A DNA stretch of 8,366 nt from the NCBI GenBank assembly GCA_910577675.1, contig CAJTOR010000084.1:1-8366 (forward strand), read 5' to 3'. This stretch comes from an uncultured Lachnospiraceae bacterium (GTDB taxonomy: Bacteria > Bacillota > Clostridia > Lachnospirales > Lachnospiraceae). The position numbers and the translations under genes were made by a program. The notes beneath the pieces are model-generated. The model ran no database searches and was not told the DNA's origin. It saw nothing but the letters and a program-made list of their open reading frames with translations. Positions within the stretch are counted from its first letter, which is position 1. Every line of letters begins with the position of its first letter. Below, in pieces: positions 1 to 5,721 of the stretch.

Positions 1-53
1 ACCGGGCGGATTCCGGACTTGCACCGGTTAGAAACGTGCGCCGCCGGGCGCAC
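1..53 (-). mobile_element. 5' end of a group II intron (partial, runs off left edge)
   Basis: Read on the minus strand from position 53, the sequence begins GTGCGCCCGGC, which fits the conserved GUGYG 5' boundary of group II introns. Further in, at 25-15, it has GGTGCAAGTCC flanked by CCGG on both sides, a typical early domain I element of bacterial group II introns. Only about 53 nt are present, so the rest of the ribozyme and any reverse transcriptase lie beyond the left edge. The intron starts about 5 nt past a very strong terminator hairpin, the insertion preference known for group IIC introns, and the opening resembles that class. The class is an inference; the family call rests on these two short motifs. 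Confidence 0.68.
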
Positions 54-58
54 AACTA

Positions 59-105
59 AAAGACGGCAGGCACCGCTCTACGAAGATGCGGTGCCTGCCG
101 TCTTT
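59..105 (-). terminator. Strong intrinsic terminator, 18-bp perfect stem
   Basis: Positions 59-76 and 88-105 form a perfect 18-bp GC-rich stem around an 11-nt loop. On the minus strand the stem is followed by TTTTAGTT and then the group II intron; on the plus strand by only a short T run. The symmetry could make it bidirectional. It acts as the 5' exon of the intron at 1-53. Confidence 0.85.
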
Positions 106-301
106 ACGACATCATGATGCCTGGAAAATGCCAACCACGAAATTTGTCTGTCCTAAAATGAAACAGGAGCGGGATAAAGTTACAAAAAATCCCATCGTGT
201 CTGTCACTGTGACCATCCTTGGATTATTTGAGGATGCAACTGAATTGTTACTGCATGTGTGTTGAATCTTAAATAGCCATATAGTCCTTATTTCCATATT
301 T
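106..301 (-). ncRNA. Candidate short transcript or decayed gene between promoter and terminator
   Basis: A good promoter (308-336) would start transcription near 301, and the only obvious stop signal is the hairpin at 59-105, giving a transcript of roughly 240 nt. No convincing ORF fits it. The open frame ending at 112 reads upstream past the promoter with no ribosome site, and the one ATG with an AAGGA site in front (near 280) reads only Met-Ala-Ile-stop. It may be a small RNA, or the remains of a gene. I do not recognise the sequence. Confidence 0.25.
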
Positions 302-307
302 TTCATC

Positions 308-351
308 ATTGTAGCATAAAAATGTGTATCTTGCAATAACAAAGATTGCAA
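308..351 (-). promoter_or_regulatory. Extended -10 promoter with dyad operator
   Basis: On the minus strand TTGCAA (336-331) is separated by exactly 17 nt from TACAAT (313-308), which is preceded by TGC as an extended -10. The -35 hexamer is half of a perfect inverted repeat, TTGCAAT-7 nt-ATTGCAA, covering 331-351. A repressor or activator site overlapping the -35 is the likely reading. Transcription would run toward the terminator at 59-105. Confidence 0.55.
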
Positions 352-556
352 AGTCTATATCTCCAGTCATGAATTTCTATCCATCATTGTTCAAGTTGAA
401 GCAGGTTATCTTTGATTACATATCCTAATTAAACTTTCACATAATATTGTATGCTCCTTACCATACTCGCAAAAAAACAGACAGAACCTTCCCCGTAAAT
501 ATTTCCAGCGACACCCCGTCCTAAATTAAGGCGAGTGCCTCCTTGACATGAAAACA
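352..556. other. AT-rich intergenic stretch, no feature recognised
   Basis: This 200-bp stretch between the dyad promoter and the terminator of the XRE gene has no ORF with a ribosome site on either strand. The only notable item is a run of seven T on the minus strand near 471-478, without a clear stem before it. I see no repeat or RNA fold that I can name. Confidence 0.5.
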
Positions 557-602
557 CCCCTAAAGTCACAGATTTTTATGTTTTCTCTGTCAACTTTAGA
601 GG
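557..602 (-). terminator. Hairpin after the XRE regulator gene
   Basis: The arms 557-572 and 586-602 pair over about 16 bp with small imperfections (CCTCTAAAGT against ACTTTAGGGG as the clean part). On the minus strand the stem starts 8 nt after the stop codon of the XRE gene and is followed by TGTTTTC, a weak U tract. It is the likely terminator of that gene. Confidence 0.6.
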
Positions 603-609
603 TATCATT

Positions 610-1602
610 TCACTTTCCCCCCTTTTTCTTACAAAATAAATTGGTCACCACAACAACCGCCGGAAAAACCACCCCTGCAACCACCCAGATAACCCAACTA
701 TAACCCCAATTATTAGTAAAAAGACTATAACCCAAATAAATTGCGGTGACAATGAGCCAATAGACCACCGAGATCGCCGTTACAATGGGTTGTATCTCTT
801 TTTTTGCCCTTGAATAATCACCCTCCTGCAAGAGCTTCTCGTAACTTGCCCATATAATACCGCTGCGGATAAAGAAAGCAATGCCAATACCCGCAAGCAC
901 AAAAGAAACAGAGAGCATGGTCATCAGCAACAACTCATTTTCATCATTAAAAACCGCCCCAGCAAAAAACGGAATTAGCGCCATAATACAAAGAGCCGCC
1001 CCGATTATATTGCTTCTTGTATAGGTTGTACTATATCGTGCCTTTCTTTCCGCAACCATTCCGCTTACACCGTACTCTGTTTCAAATACTTCTTTCTCCA
1101 GATAATCAAATGCCTCTGTCTTTCTTCCGCTTGAGATAAATATGACAACCGCTATCGCGACAAAGATAAGTAAAATAATCATTCCAATACCTCCAGCCGC
1201 ATAGTCAGATAATCCATACCCTTTCACCTCACTTACCGCTCCCAGTATCAATAAGCATATGGGTGATAAAACACATAGAAAAACTGCCAGTGCTATTGAC
1301 TTTGACGTTTGGGCTTTTACAAAAAGAAAAGCATTTGCTTCTTCGAGTGAAACCCGCCTCAATGCAGATACTTCATCCGGTGGTATACTGCCGCCTTCCC
1401 CCTCGATCCCATCTTTAAGCAAATAATCAGTGCTTACGCTAAACAACTCCGAAAGCCGAAGCATTTTCTCGAGATCCGGAACAGATTGCGCCCCCTCCCA
1501 TTTTGAAACGGATTGCCTTGTAACATTCATTTGTTCCGCTAATTCTTCCTGTGACCAGCCTGCCTTTTTGCGGAGTTGTATCAATTTGTCTGCAAAAATC
1601 AT
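610..1602 (-). CDS. XRE-family helix-turn-helix regulator with C-terminal membrane domain
   Basis: This 330-aa protein has a Cro/C1-type HTH at residues 6-61, with the recognition segment VTRQSVSKWEGAQSVPDLE, a form very common in Clostridia. After a linker (about 65-100) come roughly six hydrophobic segments, near 102-121, 135-157, 198-216, 225-245, 272-292 and 300-322, with a lysine-rich C terminus. It is therefore predicted to be a membrane-anchored DNA-binding protein. What it senses and what it controls are not shown by the sequence. The start is firm: AAGGAGGAGAG lies just upstream of the ATG. A 17-bp palindrome sits directly before the ribosome site, suggesting autoregulation, and a hairpin follows the stop. 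It appears monocistronic. The HTH call is secure; a sensing role is inference. Confidence 0.93.
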   Translation of the reverse strand: MIFADKLIQLRKKAGWSQEELAEQMNVTRQSVSKWEGAQSVPDLEKMLRLSELFSVSTDYLLKDGIEGEGGSIPPDEVSALRRVSLEEANAFLFVKAQTSKSIALAVFLCVLSPICLLILGAVSEVKGYGLSDYAAGGIGMIILLIFVAIAVVIFISSGRKTEAFDYLEKEVFETEYGVSGMVAERKARYSTTYTRSNIIGAALCIMALIPFFAGAVFNDENELLLMTMLSVSFVLAGIGIAFFIRSGIIWASYEKLLQEGDYSRAKKEIQPIVTAISVVYWLIVTAIYLGYSLFTNNWGYSWVIWVVAGVVFPAVVVVTNLFCKKKGGK

Positions 1603-1616
1603 TTCTCTCTCCTCCT

Positions 1617-1633
1617 TGTATAATTGTTATACA
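1617..1633. promoter_or_regulatory. Palindrome upstream of the XRE gene (candidate operator)
   Basis: TGTATAA-TTG-TTATACA is a perfect 7-bp inverted repeat with a 3-nt centre. It ends about 14 nt before the XRE start codon and abuts the AGGAGG site. Its position fits an autoregulatory operator or overlap with the core promoter. No clean -35/-10 pair for the gene could be fixed. Confidence 0.5.
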
Positions 1634-1792
1634 CGAATTTTATCATCTTACCAGGTTGCATACCACCAACCAGCACCATTCAATATGTCAACTATCAGTT
1701 GCAACCATAGTATTTGCCAAAATGATATCTCCCCTTCTACGAAATTATGTACTTATCAATGTACCCACCAAAAATCAGCCTGTAAATATTCA

Positions 1793-1821
1793 TTGAAAAT
1801 GGTGAGTAGGTACTTTATAAT
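1793..1821 (+). promoter_or_regulatory. Orphan plus-strand sigma-A-type promoter
   Basis: TTGAAA (1793-1798) and TATAAT (1816-1821) are spaced by exactly 17 nt. Downstream on the plus strand there is no credible gene, only about 140 nt of AT-rich sequence and then the hairpin at 1963-1994. It could drive a small RNA, or be a chance match in AT-rich DNA. The rest of the 1634-1962 interval holds no gene that I can support. Confidence 0.4.
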
Positions 1822-1962
1822 CAAGTATCAAAAAAATCCAAGGTTATCTGCCGCCGTTTTGATAAAATCGTATCATATGGCAATCAATATGAATGTTTTT
1901 TCTAGATGTGCCCGCCTATACTCCTCCCCAAAAATTTATGAAAAATACCCGCAAAATAAAAT

Positions 1963-1994
1963 AGCTCCCCACCTATGCAAAAAGGTGAAGAGCT
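1963..1994 (-). terminator. Intrinsic terminator, perfect on the minus strand
   Basis: The arms 1963-1974 and 1983-1994 pair over 12 bp around an 8-nt loop. On the minus-strand RNA all 12 pairs form, two of them G-U, and the stem is followed by ATTTTATTTTG. On the plus strand the same two positions are C-A mismatches. The terminator therefore belongs to a minus-strand gene: the decayed frame ending at 1998, or the PHP gene further upstream. Confidence 0.7.
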
Positions 1995-1997
1995 GTC

Positions 1998-2159
1998 TTA
2001 AATAATTAATCCGGACTTTATGTCCTTAATCATCCTAAGGCGACTTTGGACGTTGAAGCCTGATTTATGCCAGCGCTGTAAACCAAAAACATCTGGTTCT
2101 GGATGTTAGATGGGATCACCGCAGTCTGAAGAAGTATCCCTTTGCTTTACATCGAACAT
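1998..2159 (-). pseudogene. Possible decayed small gene with one internal stop
   Basis: A minus-strand frame of 53 sense codons starts at an ATG (2159) with GAGG five nt upstream and ends in TAA at 1998, three nt before the terminator stem. It is interrupted after residue 17 by a single TAA. The second part contains FGLQRWHKSGF and RLRMIKDIKSG, which read like genuine protein. I do not recognise the family. Ending right at a terminator is the main support; a chance frame between the PHP stop and that terminator is the alternative. It begins 35 nt after the PHP stop, in another frame. Confidence 0.25.
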
Positions 2160-2194
2160 TAACGCCTCAAAAAATGGAATCCATCAATAACTTC

Positions 2195-2977
2195 TTAGGA
2201 ACTTGCTATAAGGCTGTTAAGTTCCTTAATTTTATATCCGACATCTTCAGGGCAATGTGCATCGGATGAAGTAATGATTTTCACATTATTCTTTTTCAAT
2301 ATTCTAAGCAATTCTCCGTCCATGCCAAGTGAAGCTGTATCAGGGCACCTCCTGGCGACACCACTATTTTGATCTGCGTACATATTACTTTTCGAGAGTT
2401 CCTTAGCTAAACTTTCATAGTAGTCCGATAGTGAATATGATGGTTTATGTCCAAATAATTTTATTGCATCCGGATGACCGATGCCGTCAAATATCCTGCT
2501 CTTTGCTAATGAGATAGAATCCTCAAAATATCTGCGATATATTTTATCAACGTCATGCCCTATCCAATGCTCGGCTTTATGGTCGAAAGAAAAATCATCA
2601 ACAAAATGAATGCTTCCCAGTAAAAAATCAAAACCTTTTCCCCTTGTAAGTTCAAAAGTAAAGCTTTCAAACTCTTTGAAATAGCATATTTCAAGTCCGA
2701 ACTTGATTTCTACCGGGAAATGTTCGTTTCTAACTCGTTCGATAAGTTCCAAATATTCTGCGAGTTTATGCACGCCTGCACTTCTGTGAAACCATGCATT
2801 CACGTATTCGCTATATGCACACACAGAATCATACATTGGAACAAACTCTTCAAATTTATAACAATGCTCAAGCAAACGTATTTCATCAATCTCCATCTCA
2901 ACTGCTTTACTTACAAATTGATTTATCCAATCAAGCTTGTACGCTCCCCGTTCAATATGAATATGTCCATCTATCAT
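2195..2977 (-). CDS. PHP-domain phosphoesterase, histidinol-phosphatase (HisJ/HisK)-like
   Basis: The 260-aa product carries the PHP metal-site motifs in order: DGHIH (His5, His7), LLEH near 36-38, GLEICYF (Glu96), GSIHF (His124), GHPD (His168) and SSDAH (Asp239, His241). These are the ligands of the trinuclear metal centre in histidinol-phosphate phosphatases of the HisJ type, and the length matches. The substrate is not certain: no other his gene is nearby, so another phosphoester is possible. The frame is open upstream to an ATG at 3154, which would add 59 residues. I reject that start because GGAGTG lies six nt before the ATG at 2977, the PHP motif begins right there, and the extra residues are Cys- and Gly-rich and are encoded by a repeat and a hairpin leader. 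The protein is cytoplasmic, with no signal peptide. Confidence 0.85.
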   Translation of the reverse strand: MIDGHIHIERGAYKLDWINQFVSKAVEMEIDEIRLLEHCYKFEEFVPMYDSVCAYSEYVNAWFHRSAGVHKLAEYLELIERVRNEHFPVEIKFGLEICYFKEFESFTFELTRGKGFDFLLGSIHFVDDFSFDHKAEHWIGHDVDKIYRRYFEDSISLAKSRIFDGIGHPDAIKLFGHKPSYSLSDYYESLAKELSKSNMYADQNSGVARRCPDTASLGMDGELLRILKKNNVKIITSSDAHCPEDVGYKIKELNSLIASS

Positions 2978-2992
2978 TTTACACTCCATTTC

Positions 2993-3035
2993 TGCGCTGC
3001 TTTTTGCGCATAATAAGTTTGCGGCAAGCAGCGCA
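2993..3035 (-). promoter_or_regulatory. Long hairpin in the leader of the PHP gene
   Basis: TGCGCTGCTT (2993-3002) and AAGCAGCGCA (3026-3035) form a perfect 10-bp stem, with a further partly paired CGCA/TGCG inner stem. On the minus strand it ends 6 nt before the GGAGTG ribosome site of the PHP gene, so folding could affect translation. It sits in a leader of about 200 nt that begins with repeat copy A. No known riboswitch class is recognised. Confidence 0.5.
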
Positions 3036-3104
3036 CAGACACAAACTAGAGATTGAAAATAGTCAAAGGAGTTAATCCTCCTGCCGCTGCCGTGGCTTGC
3101 CAGA

Positions 3105-3189
3105 TGGGGCTTATCCCCCACCTGACACAAAAAGCCCCCACCCACCGCTTTCATCTTTACAACTTAAAAGCATGGAACCTCTTTGATAG
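3105..3189. repeat. Intergenic repeat, copy A
   Basis: This stretch matches 5620-5697 in the same orientation. The shared core is 27 identical bases beginning CGCTTTCATCTTTACAACTT (3146-3172), with similarity on both sides (GGGCTTA, CCCCACCTG, CTCTTTGATAG). Reading on the minus strand, it begins 13 nt after the stop of the Sel1 gene and forms the start of the PHP leader. A CAGGTGGGG/CCCCATCTG hairpin lies at its left end. Compared with copy B it has a 7-nt C-rich insertion. Confidence 0.8.
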
Positions 3190-3201
3190 ATTTAATCTTC
3201 T

Positions 3202-5283
3202 CTAATACCCAAGCCTCTCAAGCAACGCCGGTGCGGACGCATGCCCCTGCTTTGCTGCTGCCTGCAAATATGGAACCGCCTTGTCCACATCCTGTTTTAC
3301 ACCGCGCCCCGTAGCATAAAAAAGTCCCACATTGAACTGTGCTGACGCATTCCCCTTATCCGCTGCCTTCTTAAACCAGGAAAATGCCTTCTTTAAATCC
3401 TGCTCCACGCCAAAACCATTCGTATAGCAGACACCAAGCTTATTCTGGGCAGATACATGTCCTCCTTCTGCTGCCTTTTTGTACCAGCTAAATGCCTCAT
3501 CCTCATCGTCTTCCACCCCGACACTATTCTGATAGCACTCGCCAAGCGCAAACTGTGCATCCAGATTCCCCTGCTCCGCAGCCTTTTCATACCACTCAAA
3601 CGCTTCCTCTTCGTCCTGTTCAAGGTTCGTACCATAGCGGCAGCAATACCCCATATAATACTGCGCTGCCGCATAGCCCCCTTCCGCCGACTTCAGGCAC
3701 CATTCCATCGCCTTGTCCACATCCTGTTTTACACCCATACCGTTTATATAGCATAGAGCAAGGTAATACTGTGCATCCTCCTTCCCCTGCTCTGCCGCTT
3801 TCTCATACCAGTACGCTGCCTTCTCCAAATCCTTTTTAACACCAACACCCTCCCAGTAGCTGTTGGCAACAACCCCCTGCGCATAGGCATATCCCTGTTC
3901 GGCGGCTTTTTGATACCAGGTGAAGGCAAGTTCCCTGTCCTGCTCTACACCATCTCCCGCCGCATAACAACACGCGAGAGCGTACTGGGCTTTTGCATGT
4001 CCCTGCTCAGCAGCTTTTTGATACCATGCGGCAGCCTGCTCAAGATCTTTCTCCACACCATACATGTCCCTGTAACAGTTACCCAGGAAATACTGCGCCT
4101 CATCATACCCCTGCTCTGCGGCACTCCTGTACAGTAAAACCGCCTTGTCACAGTCCTCCTCAACACCCTCCGCCTTCTCATAACAAAGTCCAAGCCAGCA
4201 CTGTGCTTCCGCATTTTTCTGGTCGGCAGCCTTCTGATACCAATAGACAGCCTTATTAAAATCAACTTCAACAAGGTTCCCGGCATGATAATTATGGCCT
4301 GCGGAATACTGCGCATCAGCATGCCCCTGCTCCGCCGCTTTTAAGCACAATCCCATCGCCTTCTTTTCATCAAGTTCCACACCCTTTCCATACTCATAAA
4401 GATCGGAAAGATAATACTGGGCATCGGCATCTCCCTGCTCCGCCGCTCTTTCAAGCCAGTAAGCTGCCTGCTTATAGTTCTGTTCCACTCCCTCCCCATC
4501 TGCATAACAGCATCCAAGGTTATATTGGGCATGCGCCGAACCCATATCAGCCGCCTGGCGGTACAGGGCAACCGCCATACTATGATCCTGCACGACTCCA
4601 TCCCCTGTCGCGTACATCACCCCAAGGTTCGCCGTTGCGTCAACATTGCCGTGATCTGCTGCCTTCTTGTACCAGTACACCGCCTCCTCGCTGTTTTGTT
4701 TCACACCGATACCATTGCGGTAGCACTGTCCCAGATTATACTGAGCGTTGGTTTCCCCTTTTTCGGCGGCCTGCTTATACCAGTAAAATGCCTTCTTCAC
4801 ATCCTTTTTTACACCAAGCCCCAGTTTATAGCAGACACCGAGATTATTCTGCGCGCCGATATGCCCCTGATCTGCGGCTTTCGTATACCAGTAAACCGCC
4901 TTCTCATAATCGGGTTCCACAACATCCTTCTCAAACCGATAGCAATTCGCGATATTCTGCTGTGCGTCCGCGTCGCCCCCTTTTGCGCCCTCCTCATACC
5001 AGTATAGCGCCTTCTCCCAGCTTTGCGGGACACCCTCACCGTTTTCGTAACAGTAACCGAGGCTTCGCTGTGCTGCCGCATTGCCCTGGTTTGCTGCCTT
5101 GACAAACCATTCCACCGCGGTGGCAAAATCCTTTTCTACATGTACACCGCGCTTATAGCACTGACCAATTTCATACTGCGCGGGTGCGTAACCGGACTTG
5201 GCGGAAGCAAGGCATTTCCCGATATTGAACCCTCCCGTCCAGTATTCTGTGTCATAGGTTATAATGTTTGTTCCATCCTCCAT
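3202..5283 (-). CDS. Sel1-like repeat (SLR/TPR-like) protein, 18 repeats
   Basis: The 693-aa protein is almost wholly solenoid: a 31-residue N-terminal segment, 18 consecutive units of 36 residues (one of 37) from about residue 32 to 680, and a 13-residue cap. Each unit follows the Sel1 pattern AQ..LG.CY..G.GV.QD...A..WY.KAAEQG. Thirteen of the 18 units keep a Cys before the conserved Tyr. There is no signal peptide or membrane span, so it is probably a cytoplasmic scaffold for protein-protein contacts; the partner is unknown. I chose the ATG at 5283 because AAAGGGG lies nine nt upstream; a TTG at 5304 is in frame but would place that site inside the gene. The gene lies between two copies of an intergenic repeat and has a promoter and palindrome about 230-280 nt upstream. 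Confidence 0.93.
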   Translation of the reverse strand: MEDGTNIITYDTEYWTGGFNIGKCLASAKSGYAPAQYEIGQCYKRGVHVEKDFATAVEWFVKAANQGNAAAQRSLGYCYENGEGVPQSWEKALYWYEEGAKGGDADAQQNIANCYRFEKDVVEPDYEKAVYWYTKAADQGHIGAQNNLGVCYKLGLGVKKDVKKAFYWYKQAAEKGETNAQYNLGQCYRNGIGVKQNSEEAVYWYKKAADHGNVDATANLGVMYATGDGVVQDHSMAVALYRQAADMGSAHAQYNLGCCYADGEGVEQNYKQAAYWLERAAEQGDADAQYYLSDLYEYGKGVELDEKKAMGLCLKAAEQGHADAQYSAGHNYHAGNLVEVDFNKAVYWYQKAADQKNAEAQCWLGLCYEKAEGVEEDCDKAVLLYRSAAEQGYDEAQYFLGNCYRDMYGVEKDLEQAAAWYQKAAEQGHAKAQYALACCYAAGDGVEQDRELAFTWYQKAAEQGYAYAQGVVANSYWEGVGVKKDLEKAAYWYEKAAEQGKEDAQYYLALCYINGMGVKQDVDKAMEWCLKSAEGGYAAAQYYMGYCCRYGTNLEQDEEEAFEWYEKAAEQGNLDAQFALGECYQNSVGVEDDEDEAFSWYKKAAEGGHVSAQNKLGVCYTNGFGVEQDLKKAFSWFKKAADKGNASAQFNVGLFYATGRGVKQDVDKAVPYLQAAAKQGHASAPALLERLGY
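3244..5190 (-). repeat. 18 tandem 108-bp coding repeats (Sel1 units)
   Basis: The Sel1 units are encoded back to back, each 108 bp except the third, which carries one extra codon (111 bp). The DNA copies are diverged rather than identical; the best-kept block in each unit encodes WYxKAAEQG followed by xAQY. Such arrays can gain or lose whole units by recombination, so repeat number may vary between strains. Confidence 0.85.
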
Positions 5284-5461
5284 TTTGTTTTGCCCCTTTC
5301 TCAAATAATAATTCTTTTATGTAATAACTAAATTTAAAACCAGCATAAATACAGGCTTTCTTCATAAAAACTTTCACAGTTCCCCCGTATGAACTTATTT
5401 TTCCATTCCATATGCAAAAAGAGCAAGGCAACCGCATCAAATTTCTTCTGTCATATACCAT
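5252..5461 (-). CDS. Possible small protein overlapping the Sel1 gene start
   Basis: A 69-codon frame starts at an ATG (5461) with GGAGG two nt upstream, a spacing shorter than usual, and ends at 5252, overlapping the first 32 nt of the Sel1 gene in another frame. The product is basic, with MRLPCSFCIWNGK near the N terminus and a hydrophobic, Tyr- and Phe-rich middle. I do not recognise it. If translated, it could couple to Sel1 translation. It may equally be a chance frame in the roughly 240-nt Sel1 leader. Confidence 0.2.
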   Translation of the reverse strand: MVYDRRNLMRLPCSFCIWNGKISSYGGTVKVFMKKACIYAGFKFSYYIKELLFEKGAKQNGGWNKHYNL

Positions 5462-5508
5462 GTCCTCCGCCTTGTTCCTCCCCGGATTTTCCAATCCTTC
5501 AGGGAATA

Positions 5509-5527
5509 ATTTTGTGCTGCACAAAAT
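5509..5527. promoter_or_regulatory. 19-bp perfect palindrome at the Sel1 promoter
   Basis: ATTTTGTGC-T-GCACAAAAT is a perfect 9-bp inverted repeat with a single central base. It begins 5 nt downstream of the TATAAT at 5532-5537 on the minus strand, so it would cover the transcription start of the Sel1 transcript. Its placement is that of a repressor operator. Its regulator is unknown. Confidence 0.55.
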
Positions 5528-5531
5528 GCAA

Positions 5532-5560
5532 ATTATAATACATATCTTTGTATTTAATTA
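5532..5560 (-). promoter_or_regulatory. Candidate promoter for the Sel1 gene
   Basis: A perfect TATAAT lies at 5537-5532 on the minus strand. The hexamer 17 nt upstream (TAATTA, 5560-5555) is a poor -35, so the promoter may be weak or activator-dependent. The predicted start near 5525 gives a Sel1 leader of about 240 nt. Confidence 0.4.
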
Positions 5561-5619
5561 CTAATTTTGCACTTATGAAAAAGGAATTTCATATCCATGC
5601 TGCTCACGCAGATTTTCAG

Positions 5620-5697
5620 TTGGGCTTACACCCCACCTGGCACAAAGAAGTCCCGCTTTCATCTTTACAACTTAAAAGCAAGGGGCTTCTTTGATAG
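5620..5697. repeat. Intergenic repeat, copy B
   Basis: This is the second copy of the element at 3105-3189, same orientation, with the same 27-base core (5653-5679). Its ends AAAGAAGTCCC and GGGGCTTCTTT pair over 11 bp, with one G-U on the plus-strand RNA and one C-A mismatch on the minus, and an inner GCTTT/AAAGC extends the stem. On the minus strand it begins 24 nt after the stop of the 183-aa gene. A second hairpin, CAGGTGGG/CCCAACTG, lies at the left end. It may serve as a terminator or processing element. Confidence 0.8.
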
Positions 5698-5721
5698 GCT
5701 AAAATATTTACAACCTGGAAA

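Noticed and set aside
112..351. 79-codon minus-strand frame
   Set aside because: Its first codons lie over the promoter and dyad at 308-351, it has no ribosome site, and the sequence is not protein-like.
1430..2005. 191-codon plus-strand frame
   Set aside because: It overlaps the XRE gene antisense, then crosses an AT-rich intergenic region and the terminator; no ribosome site and odd composition.
2030..2190. Plus-strand transposase-like reading (LVLDVRWDHRSLKKYP)
   Set aside because: It has no start, stops just upstream, matches no transposase I can name, and continues as antisense of the PHP gene.
2978..3154. N-terminal 59-residue extension of the PHP protein, including a hydrophobic stretch that could pass as a signal peptide
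   Set aside because: It is encoded by a repeat and a strong hairpin, has no good ribosome site at its ATG, and a proper site lies before the ATG at 2977.
3393..5126. Many frames of 60-160 codons on both strands within the Sel1 gene
   Set aside because: They are periodic shadows of the 108-bp coding repeats in other frames.
3244..5190. CRISPR or other noncoding repeat array
   Set aside because: The period is 108 bp without unique spacers and matches one continuous Sel1 coding frame.
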